From DASTQL01 sp035462845 (GTDB lineage: Bacteria; Actinomycetota; Actinomycetes; Jiangellales; Jiangellaceae): 7,231 nucleotides of DNA. Position numbers and translations under genes: made by a program. The notes beneath the pieces are model-generated. The model saw only the letters and a program-made list of their open reading frames with translations, did not search any database and was not told where the DNA came from. Of the stretch, positions 1 to 6,640 are shown one piece after another. Location of the stretch: contig DATHTV010000105.1 of the NCBI GenBank assembly GCA_035462845.1, forward strand, positions 1 through 7,231, in the 5' to 3' direction. How positions within the stretch are numbered: position 1 is the first letter of the stretch; every line of letters starts with the position of its first letter.

Positions 1-137
1 GCCGCATCGGTCGCGGCCTCGCCGCCTGCCGTACCCGAGCCGTCGCCCGAGTCGCCGCAGGCGGTCAGCGAGAGCGCGAGCGCCGCGGCGGTCGCCGCGG
101 CCAGCAGATGACGGGCCGTCAGGTGTCGGGGTCGCAT
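1..137 (-). CDS. Lipoprotein, probable iron-siderophore ABC transporter substrate-binding protein (5' part only)
   Basis: Reading the minus strand from the ATG at 137 gives 45 codons that run off the window's left edge. The protein begins MRPRHLTARHLL, then an Ala/Leu-rich hydrophobic stretch (about residues 11-23) and a lipobox L24-T25-A26-C27. A Gly/Ser/Asp-rich linker follows. This is a typical lipoprotein signal peptide, so the mature protein should be anchored outside the cytoplasmic membrane through Cys27. A GGAGG Shine-Dalgarno lies 8 bases before the ATG. The binding domain itself is outside the window, so the substrate cannot be read from the protein. The assignment to iron-siderophore uptake rests on the DtxR/IdeR-type box just upstream, because in actinobacteria such lipoproteins behind iron boxes are usually siderophore-binding components. 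Another iron-regulated lipoprotein remains possible. The lipoprotein call is firm; the substrate is inferred. Confidence 0.82.
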   Translation of the reverse strand, partial: MRPRHLTARHLLAAATAAALALSLTACGDSGDGSGTAGGEAATDA

Positions 138-138
138 G

Positions 139-152
139 CCGGAGGCCTCCGG
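139..152 (-). promoter_or_regulatory. Shine-Dalgarno inside a perfect 14-base palindrome
   Basis: CCGGAGGCCTCCGG is a perfect palindrome containing the GGAGG ribosome-binding site (minus strand, positions 150-146), 8 bases before the ATG at 137. There is no loop, so in RNA it could only pair partly or between two molecules. It may simply be a GC-rich coincidence, but it could also weaken access to the ribosome-binding site. Confidence 0.4.
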
Positions 153-175
153 GTGTCTGGGTCAGGTGCGGCGCC

Positions 176-205
176 ACTGTAGGTTAGGCAAGCCTCACCT
201 GGCTA
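176..205 (-). promoter_or_regulatory. Candidate promoter of the lipoprotein gene
   Basis: On the minus strand a -35-like TAGCCA (205-200, 4 of 6 to TTGACA) is followed after 18 bases by a -10-like TACAGT (181-176, fits TAnnnT). Transcription would start near 169, giving a leader of about 30 bases with a normal Shine-Dalgarno. The iron box fills the spacer and touches the -10. The -10 is reasonable and the -35 is weak. Confidence 0.45.
179..202 (-). promoter_or_regulatory. DtxR/IdeR-type iron box
   Basis: Positions 179-197 read GTAGGTTAGGCAAGCCTCA and match 15 of 19 bases of the DtxR/IdeR consensus TTAGGTTAGGCTAACCTAA. The minus-strand reading of 184-202 (CCAGGTGAGGCTTGCCTAA) matches the same consensus at 14 of 19. 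Two overlapping registers fit the known binding of DtxR-family repressors as two dimers on opposite faces of the DNA. The core AGGTTAGG...CCTCACCT stands out from the GC-rich surroundings. It lies 41 bases upstream of the lipoprotein ATG at 137 and overlaps its predicted promoter, which is the expected position for iron-dependent repression. It is over 110 bases from the plus-strand VKOR start, so control of that gene is less likely. Confidence 0.85.
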
Positions 206-302
206 TGCCGCCCAGCGTGCCCTCGCTCACAGGCCGCGAGGGGCGGGACCTCCGGCCTGCCGCGACGGTCTCTCGACCGGGTCCCGGCGAGCGGCCGGCG
301 TC

Positions 303-308
303 CATGCT
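303..308 (+). promoter_or_regulatory. Possible -10 element for a leaderless VKOR transcript
   Basis: CATGCT lies exactly 6 bases before the GTG start at 315, where a -10 hexamer would sit if transcription began at the start codon. No good Shine-Dalgarno precedes this GTG (only a weak CTGGGA) and no -35 is visible at normal spacing. The support is mainly that the same spacing recurs before two other GTG starts in the window. Confidence 0.25.
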
Positions 309-314
309 GGGACC

Positions 315-953
315 GTGGCTGCGACCAGGGCGACGACGACGGCACCGGACACCCGACACCGGGACGAGGGGGGTGGGGCGCGGACCGCTCGGCGGTGGTC
401 GTCGCTGGTCGCCCTCGCGGGGGCCGCCGGCGTGGTGGCCACCGGCATGCAGCTCGTCGACCGGATCACGCTGGCCGAGAACCCCCAGGCATCTCTGGTC
501 TGCGACGTGAGCAGCACGTTGTCGTGCAGCTCGGTGCTCACTGCCTGGCAGTCCTCGGCCCTCGGCGTGCCCAACGCGATGATCGGGCTCGCCGTCTTCA
601 GCGTCTTCCTCTCCGGCGGCCTCGCCGGCGCCCTCGGCAGCGGCCTGTCGCTGCCCTACCTGCGTGTCCTGGAGGGCATGGCCCTCGGGATGCTCGGCTT
701 CACGCTCTGGTACCTCTTCCAGACGACCTTCGTGCTCGGGGCGCTGTGCCTGTACTGCACCGTGGTCGGGACGTCGGTGGTGCTGGTCAACCTCGCCGTG
801 CCGCGGCTGTGGCGGCGGGCAGGCGGGCTCGGCGGGAGCGGCCCGGCCGCCCGCTTCGCGCGCGGCTTCGTCGACTCCGGTGACGACCGGTGGGTCTGGG
901 GTGCTCTCTGGGTGGGCGTGGCCACGGTGATCACCCTGGTGCTGGCCACCTGA
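315..953 (+). CDS. Vitamin K epoxide reductase (VKOR) family membrane protein
   Basis: This 212-residue integral membrane protein has the VKOR layout. A charged cytoplasmic N-terminus (about 1-26) precedes TM1 (about 27-47). An outer loop carries Cys63 and Cys71, and further TM segments lie at about 84-105, 116-137, 138-161 and 193-211. The loop cysteines are eight residues apart, as in human VKOR (C43/C51). The CxxC active site is C145-L-Y-C148, and a PNA motif at 86-88 is typical of the family. Bacterial VKORs reoxidise DsbA-like thiol oxidases and pass electrons to quinone, so the role is oxidative folding of exported proteins. There is no fused thioredoxin domain, so a separate partner is needed; none is in the window. 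The GTG at 315 is chosen because it leaves a short basic N-terminus before TM1. The gene converges on the LAL regulator with 4 bases between stop codons. The family is firm; the exact partner is unknown. Confidence 0.9.
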   Translation: MAATRATTTAPDTRHRDEGGGARTARRWSSLVALAGAAGVVATGMQLVDRITLAENPQASLVCDVSSTLSCSSVLTAWQSSALGVPNAMIGLAVFSVFLSGGLAGALGSGLSLPYLRVLEGMALGMLGFTLWYLFQTTFVLGALCLYCTVVGTSVVLVNLAVPRLWRRAGGLGGSGPAARFARGFVDSGDDRWVWGALWVGVATVITLVLAT

Positions 954-960
954 CCGGTCA
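951..960. other. Palindrome formed by two convergent stop codons
   Basis: TGACCGGTCA is a perfect 10-base palindrome. It consists of the VKOR stop (TGA, 951-953), CCGG, and the LAL regulator stop (TCA on the plus strand, 958-960). The arms do not extend beyond it, so it is too short for a standard intrinsic terminator, and no T-run follows on either strand. The two transcripts would have to overlap or end by Rho. Confidence 0.5.
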
Positions 961-3786
961 TCCGCCGACGGAGCTCGTGCGCACCGCCCACGTCGCCAGC
1001 TCCGTCCTCGAGCCGAACCCCAGCTTGGCCAGGCAGCTGCGCACGTGCGACTCGACCGTGCGCTCGGAGAGCACGAGCCTCGTGGCGATGGCGCGGTTGG
1101 ACAGGCCCTGGGCCACGAGGTCGGCGACCTCCCGCTCGCGCGCGGTGAGCGGGTCCGCCGTCCGGGCGCGGGTCACGAGGTCGGCCAGCAGCGCGTCGGC
1201 GACGGCCAGCGGGCCGGGCATGTCCAGCCGCCGGGCCTCCGCGGCGGCAGCCCGGGCGAGCTCGGCCGCCCGACCCAGGTCTCCCCCCTCGGCCCCGTGC
1301 GCGACGGCCCTGGCCAGGTCCAGCCGGCCCAGCACGACGCAGGGCCTGGCTCCCAGGCGTTCGTCGACGGCGAGACCCTCGCGCAGGTGCCGGGCGGCGG
1401 CCTCGTGGTCGCCGACGCCGAGGTCCAGGCGGCCCTGCAGCCGCGCCCGTGAGCCGATCAGGAAGACGGTGCCGGACCCGTACGCGCGGGTGGAGCCAGG
1501 CATGGCGGCGACCACCTGGCGGAGCGCCCTGCACGCGTCGACGTCCGCGAGACCCGTCGCCACCTCGCTGAGGTAGGCGAGCATGGCGAAGGTGCGGACG
1601 TCGGTGGCTCGGGAGAGCGCGCGCACGAGCCCTTCGTAGGCGGCCCGCGCCTCGTCGTGCCGTCCCGTCAGGTACAGGAACGCGGCGCGGGACGCCTGGA
1701 TGACGGGGAGCGGAGGCGACGCCGCGAGCACTGCCTCGGTCCCGTCTGCCAGTTCGGCCGGGTCGCCGCGGACGAGTGCCAGGGACAGGTGGAAGGCGAA
1801 GTGCATCCCGTCCGCCGACTGATCCCGCATCGCGTCCGCGAACGGCTGGGCCTCCCGCGACGCCGCGCGGGCGCCGGCGAAGTCGCCGAGCAGGGCCAGC
1901 CTCGACGCCCGCTGGCGGTACAGGTGCCAGCGCACCAGCGGCAACCCGGTGCGCGCCGCGAGCTCCTCGAGCGCGGCGGTCTCCGCGTCCGCCGCAGCTC
2001 CGTGGCCGAGCGCGAAGGCCGCGTCGAACCGCCAGAGGCGGCCCCAGAGCTCGGCCAGCGGCCGACGGGTGGGGGCGGCGAGCTCGAGCGCCCGGCGGCC
2101 GAGGTCGAGCCGCTCGTCCTCGTGACCCGGCAGCGACGTGACACCGGCACGGGCGCGGACGGCGTCGAGCTCGGCGAGCGGGTCGGCGCTGCCCCGGGCC
2201 CGCTCCAGGGCCTGCGCGGACCACAGCGACGCCTCGTCCAGGTCGCCGATCTCCACCAGCGCGCAGGCGAGCTGCGCCTCGACCCTCGCCCGCAGCGGCG
2301 GGTCGTCGGCCCGGTGGAGCACGGCCAGGGCCTGGCGGCAGAGCCGGTCCAGCTCACGGTTGAGGGCCGGGTGGCCGATGCCCTGCACGACCACCGCCGC
2401 CCGGGCCACCACGCCGGGCCGCCCCGTCCGCTCCCCCTCGCCGGCGGCCTCGCGGCAGGCCGCCATCGCCGCGTCGAGCCGGCCGGAGAGGTACTCGGCG
2501 CGGGCGAGGTCGAGCAGGAGCTCACCCTGATCGACGCCGTCGACGGGACCCCGCGCCCGTCCCAGCGCGTCGAGCGCCGCCCGCAGCGACGCCGCCGCCT
2601 CCTCGTACGCGCCGAGGTCACCGGCCGCGGCGGCGGCCCGCGCCGCCCATGCCGCCGACCGGTCCGCGATCCCCGCCCTGCTCCAGTGGTGCGCCACCTC
2701 GCCGGCCCGGCGCGGGTCGGCCTCCGCCCGCGGCTCCAGCAGGCCGGCGGCCCGGTGGTGCAGCGCGGTCCGGGCCGTGGCGACGAGCCGCCCGTAGACG
2801 GCGTCCCGGACCAGGGCGTGGGCCAGCCGTACGACCGCGTCGCCGGGCACCGACGGCTGGACGAGGCCCAGGGGGACGGCTCGGTCGAGCCGTCCGGTCA
2901 CCTCCGCGCCCGGGACCTCGAGCAGGTCGGCGAGCAGGTCCACATCGGACCGGCCGCCCAGGACGGCGAGGGCCTCCACCGCCCCGGCCGCCTCCGGGCC
3001 GGCCGCGGACAGCCCGGCGGCCACGAGGTGGGCGAGCTCCGGTGCCCCACCCGGTTCCGCCAGGGCGCGGACGCCCAGCCGGGACAGCGTGTGCAGGTAG
3101 AGCGGGCTCCCTCCGGAGCGTCGGACGGCCTGGTCCACGAGGGCGGGGTCGGCCCCACCGAGGGCTCCGGCGAGCAGCTCCGCCGCCTCGCCCGGCGGGA
3201 GGGGGGCGAGCGGCACCGTCTCGGTGCCCGGCCGGGCGAGCAGCGCGGACAGCGCCTCCCCCAGCGCCCCTGCCCCGGTGTCCCGACAGGTCGCCACCAC
3301 CAGCATCGGGGTCCGGCGCACCCCGGCGGCCACGCGGTCGAGCAGGGCGAGGGTCGGCCCGTCGGCCCAGTGCAGGTCCTCGAGCACCAGGAGCAGGCCA
3401 CCCGATGCCCGGGCGTGGTCCTCGAGGGCGTCCACGGCGGCCACCTGCGCCGAGAAGGTGGCAGCGACGACCTCCTCGGCCGAGCCCGCTCCCGTACGGC
3501 CGCTGCCGGAGAGCGCGGCCGCGGGACCCGGCATGGTGCGCACCGCCCGCTGCCACGGCCACAGGGGCGGCATCCCCGCGTCGTCGATCGCGGCTCCCCA
3601 GCCGACCGGGACGTCGCCGGCCCGGCGGACCAGCTCCTCGGCCAGCCGGGTCTTCCCCTGCCCGGCGGGTGCGGTGACCACCACCACCCGGCCGGTGCCG
3701 GCCCGGGCCGCGGCGAGCGCGTCGAGCAGCAGCGCGAGCTCCCGCCGGCGCCCGACGAACACGTCCGCGACCTCCGGCGGTGCCAC
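958..3786 (-). CDS. LAL-type transcriptional regulator (AAA/NTPase domain plus LuxR-type HTH)
   Basis: This 942-residue protein belongs to the large ATP-binding LuxR-type (LAL, MalT-like) regulators and has a normal length for them. The N-terminus FVGRRRELALL is the usual opening of the ATPase module. The Walker A motif APAGQGKT is at 39-46 and Walker B with its conserved tail (LVLEDLHWAD) at about 133-142. A sensor-like VVATCRD follows at about 163-169. A long Ala/Leu-rich helical middle (about 370-860) resembles TPR-like repeats used for ligand or partner sensing. The C-terminus (880-942) is a GerE/LuxR helix-turn-helix with LTAREREV, GLSNRAIA and SERTVESHV. Such proteins activate transcription in response to a bound inducer, which cannot be read here. 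GTG 3786 is chosen; the frame stays open to a GTG at 3939, but that start would overlap the divergent neighbour and adds a low-quality Pro/Arg-rich extension. GTG 3762 is another option. Confidence 0.9.
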   Translation of the reverse strand: MAPPEVADVFVGRRRELALLLDALAAARAGTGRVVVVTAPAGQGKTRLAEELVRRAGDVPVGWGAAIDDAGMPPLWPWQRAVRTMPGPAAALSGSGRTGAGSAEEVVAATFSAQVAAVDALEDHARASGGLLLVLEDLHWADGPTLALLDRVAAGVRRTPMLVVATCRDTGAGALGEALSALLARPGTETVPLAPLPPGEAAELLAGALGGADPALVDQAVRRSGGSPLYLHTLSRLGVRALAEPGGAPELAHLVAAGLSAAGPEAAGAVEALAVLGGRSDVDLLADLLEVPGAEVTGRLDRAVPLGLVQPSVPGDAVVRLAHALVRDAVYGRLVATARTALHHRAAGLLEPRAEADPRRAGEVAHHWSRAGIADRSAAWAARAAAAAGDLGAYEEAAASLRAALDALGRARGPVDGVDQGELLLDLARAEYLSGRLDAAMAACREAAGEGERTGRPGVVARAAVVVQGIGHPALNRELDRLCRQALAVLHRADDPPLRARVEAQLACALVEIGDLDEASLWSAQALERARGSADPLAELDAVRARAGVTSLPGHEDERLDLGRRALELAAPTRRPLAELWGRLWRFDAAFALGHGAAADAETAALEELAARTGLPLVRWHLYRQRASRLALLGDFAGARAASREAQPFADAMRDQSADGMHFAFHLSLALVRGDPAELADGTEAVLAASPPLPVIQASRAAFLYLTGRHDEARAAYEGLVRALSRATDVRTFAMLAYLSEVATGLADVDACRALRQVVAAMPGSTRAYGSGTVFLIGSRARLQGRLDLGVGDHEAAARHLREGLAVDERLGARPCVVLGRLDLARAVAHGAEGGDLGRAAELARAAAAEARRLDMPGPLAVADALLADLVTRARTADPLTAREREVADLVAQGLSNRAIATRLVLSERTVESHVRSCLAKLGFGSRTELATWAVRTSSVGG

Positions 3787-3792
3787 GACCGC

Positions 3793-3798
3793 AGTATG
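3793..3798 (-). promoter_or_regulatory. Possible -10 element for a leaderless LAL regulator transcript
   Basis: On the minus strand CATACT (4 of 6 to TATAAT) ends 6 bases before the GTG at 3786. The nearest GGAGG is over 20 bases from that GTG, too far for a ribosome-binding site. Leaderless initiation would explain both facts and supports 3786 as the start. There is no good -35, and the expected -35 area is occupied by the CTCCGTAC repeats, which suits an activator-dependent promoter. Confidence 0.35.
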
Positions 3799-3810
3799 GG
3801 CCCGGGCCGC

Positions 3811-3837
3811 CTCCGTACGCGATCTCCGTACCGGAGA
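3811..3837. repeat. Direct and inverted repeat CTCCGTAC, candidate operator
   Basis: CTCCGTAC occurs at 3811-3818 and again at 3825-3832, 14 bases apart start to start. The second copy is part of an imperfect palindrome, TCTCCGTACCGGAGA (3823-3837), with 6-base arms. The repeats lie between two divergent genes. Relative to a LAL transcription start at 3786 they would be centred near -28 and -42, overlapping where an activator contacts RNA polymerase. The LAL regulator itself is the obvious candidate binder, but this is inference. Confidence 0.45.
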
Positions 3838-3918
3838 CCCGCGGACGTACTGAGGACCGGCGACCGGGCACGGACGACCCTCCTGGCAGGCCGGGTCCAC
3901 GGGCGACCCGGGAGACGC

Positions 3919-3924
3919 AGGAGG
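3919..3924 (+). promoter_or_regulatory. Shine-Dalgarno that fixes the start of the ABM-like gene
   Basis: AGGAGG lies 5 bases before GTG 3930. It fixes that codon as the start and rules out upstream ATG/GTG choices, such as 3780, which would place the N-terminus across the divergent regulator's promoter. Confidence 0.8.
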
Positions 3925-3929
3925 TCGAC

Positions 3930-4553
3930 GTGTTTGCACGGGTGCAGGTCATCGGCGACGTGGAGCAGGTGCCGGGCGACGGGGCGGTGGACGTCATGGA
4001 GACGGTCTCAGGCCATCCCGGCTTCGTGGAGGCGTGGGTGACGCGCCAGCTCGGCGGGTCGGGCGGCGTCCTCGTCACCGTGTGGGGGAGCCGGCAGGAC
4101 GCCGAGCTGGCATCGGAGCGCACCGCTGCCGCCCGCGGCGGGCCACGGCCGTTCCGGCTGGCGCAGGACACCGTCTACGAGGTGGTCCACTCGGAGGCCG
4201 GACCGGCGGCAGGCGACGAGCCCGCGGTGTGCCAGCTCACCTGGTTCGACGGCCCGCGCAGCGAGGCGCAGGCGGCAGCCGACGAGCGCGCCGGGACGGA
4301 ACGGATCTGGCCCGCTGTCCGGGACACCCCGGGGCTCGTCCGCTCGATGGCCCTGCGCGCCCCGGACCGGGCGCTGCTGCACCTGGGCCTGGCCACCGGC
4401 ACTGACGCGCTCGACGCCGTCCAGCGCCGGGTGATGGCGACCGAGCTGCTGCCCGGCGAGGACCCCGCCCTGCTCGGCGGGCCGGACCGGATCGACGTGT
4501 GCACGGTCCTGGCATCGCACGCCCGGCCGGTGACCCAGCCAGCGACGCCCTGA
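3930..4553 (+). CDS. Tandem ABM-like (dimeric alpha/beta barrel fold) protein
   Basis: This 207-residue soluble protein has no signal peptide or membrane segment. Residues 1-90 look like an antibiotic-biosynthesis-monooxygenase (ABM) fold: a first strand MFARVQVI, then HPGFVEAWV (29-37) and GGVLVTVWGSRQDAE (45-59). Together these are the usual helix, strand and W-containing strand of the family. A second, more diverged half spans about 98-196, with CQLTWFDG, DTPGLVRSMALRAPDRALLHLGLATG and a closing strand RIDVCTVLA. This suggests an internal duplication forming a pseudo-dimer. Small ABM proteins include quinone and heme oxygenases, but many have no known reaction, and no catalytic residue can be assigned here. 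It lies 16 bases upstream of the YceI-family gene, almost surely in one operon, and is divergent from the LAL regulator. The fold is likely; the function is unknown. Confidence 0.72.
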   Translation: MFARVQVIGDVEQVPGDGAVDVMETVSGHPGFVEAWVTRQLGGSGGVLVTVWGSRQDAELASERTAAARGGPRPFRLAQDTVYEVVHSEAGPAAGDEPAVCQLTWFDGPRSEAQAAADERAGTERIWPAVRDTPGLVRSMALRAPDRALLHLGLATGTDALDAVQRRVMATELLPGEDPALLGGPDRIDVCTVLASHARPVTQPATP

Positions 4554-4560
4554 AGGAGGA
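4553..4560 (+). promoter_or_regulatory. Shine-Dalgarno of the YceI gene overlapping the upstream stop
   Basis: AAGGAGGA begins on the last base of the ABM gene's TGA stop and lies about 10 bases before ATG 4570. Ribosomes finishing the first gene stop on this site, so translation of the two genes is probably coupled. This supports a bicistronic transcript. Confidence 0.75.
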
Positions 4561-4569
4561 GAGAGCACG

Positions 4570-5124
4570 ATGAGCATCCAGGACAGCAGCCCGGCCCGGC
4601 TCCGCACCCACACCACGGACCTGCGGTCCGGTCGATGGCTCGTGGACTGCGTCGCCAGCACCGCGACCTTCCGAGCCCGCGACTTCGCCCGGCGCCAGGT
4701 CGTGGGGACGTTCCCGGTCGTAGCGGGCCACGTCGACGTGGCCGGGCGGCCGGTGGCCGCCGAGGCGGTGCTCGACGTCGCCGGGGTGGCGACGGGCATC
4801 GCCAAGCGGGACCGGGACCTGCGGTCCCGTCACTTCCTCGACGTCGCCGGCTACCCGACCATGGTCTTCACCGCGGCGGACGTCGAGCCGGGAGACCGCG
4901 GCACCTGGACCGTGGCGGGGACCCTGCTCGTCCGCGACGTGCCCTGTCCGGTGCGGCTGCACGTCCGGCTCGAGAGCCTGGACGACGACTGCGCGGTCGT
5001 CGTCGCGACGACAGAGCTGGACCGGCGCGACGCCGGCATCCGGACGGCGCCGGGGTTCGTCGTCAGCCACCGGGTCGGCGTCGAGGTCCGGGCACGGCTG
5101 GGCGCGCCGGCCCCGCACGAGTGA
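4570..5124 (+). CDS. YceI-family protein
   Basis: This 184-residue protein matches the YceI lipocalin-like family through its order of motifs. These are the opening strand GRWLVDCVASTATFRARDF (21-39), V-x-G-x-F (VVGTFPV, 44-50), and KRDRDLRSRHFLDVAGYPTM (79-98), corresponding to the conserved RDxHLRSxDFFDxxxYPT block. T-x-E-L-D-R-R-D-A-G-I (147-157) corresponds to the conserved RxDFG turn. Known YceI proteins form a beta barrel that binds isoprenoid or other lipid chains, and many are exported. This one has no signal peptide, so it is probably cytoplasmic. The His-Ser usual after the first strand (DxxHS) is DCVAS here, so the ligand site may differ. It is co-transcribed with the ABM-like gene and its stop touches the malic enzyme stop. 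The family is firm; the ligand is unknown. Confidence 0.87.
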   Translation: MSIQDSSPARLRTHTTDLRSGRWLVDCVASTATFRARDFARRQVVGTFPVVAGHVDVAGRPVAAEAVLDVAGVATGIAKRDRDLRSRHFLDVAGYPTMVFTAADVEPGDRGTWTVAGTLLVRDVPCPVRLHVRLESLDDDCAVVVATTELDRRDAGIRTAPGFVVSHRVGVEVRARLGAPAPHE

Positions 5125-6549
<1,425 letters not shown>

Positions 6550-6556
6550 GACGGGT

Positions 6557-6562
6557 CTCCTT
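6557..6562 (-). promoter_or_regulatory. Shine-Dalgarno that fixes the malic enzyme start
   Basis: AAGGAG on the minus strand lies 7 bases before GTG 6549. It excludes the longer reading from 6606, whose extra 19 residues (Arg/Pro-rich) do not resemble malic enzyme N-termini. Confidence 0.8.
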
Positions 6563-6568
6563 CGGTGG

Positions 6569-6584
6569 GGTCCGGGTCCGGACC
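6569..6584. repeat. Overlapping GGTCCGG copies and a GGTCCGGACC palindrome in the malic enzyme leader
   Basis: GGTCCGG occurs at 6569-6575 and 6575-6581, and the second copy is part of a perfect palindrome GGTCCGGACC (6575-6584). It lies about 20-30 bases before the malic enzyme start, in its leader or promoter. It could be an operator or just GC-rich repetition. Confidence 0.25.
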
Positions 6585-6628
6585 GATCCTTCCACTCTCG
6601 CCGCAAGACGTGCCCACGCGACTGGCCC

Positions 6629-6634
6629 TAGGTT
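6629..6634 (+). promoter_or_regulatory. -10 element for a leaderless sugar kinase transcript
   Basis: TAGGTT fits the actinobacterial TAnnnT -10 pattern and is followed by exactly 6 bases and then GTG 6641. Its first three bases are an in-frame TAG stop, so the reading frame cannot extend upstream. No Shine-Dalgarno is present. The transcript therefore probably starts at or next to the start codon. There is no clear -35; AAGACG at 18-base spacing is weak. Confidence 0.55.
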
Positions 6635-6640
6635 GTCCCC

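Noticed and set aside
136..510. A 124-codon plus-strand open frame across the iron box and the VKOR start
   Set aside because: It covers the regulatory region, is Arg/Pro/Gly-rich and overlaps the better VKOR frame.
951..960. Intrinsic terminator at the VKOR/LAL junction
   Set aside because: The palindrome is only 10 bases with no loop and no T-run, so it does not meet the usual criteria for a terminator hairpin.
3780..3929. N-terminal extension of the ABM-like protein to position 3780
   Set aside because: The extension has no family similarity and crosses the divergent promoter region; AGGAGG five bases before GTG 3930 fixes the start.
3787..3939. N-terminal extension of the LAL regulator to the GTG at 3939
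   Set aside because: The extra 51 residues are Pro/Arg-rich and unlike the family. They would overlap the start and Shine-Dalgarno of the divergent gene at 3930, and the NTPase module begins directly after GTG 3786.
1657..4041. A 794-codon plus-strand open frame opposite the LAL regulator gene
   Set aside because: It is rich in Arg, Gly and Pro with no recognisable domain, and lies wholly antisense to a gene with clear Walker and HTH motifs. Long antisense frames are expected at this GC content.
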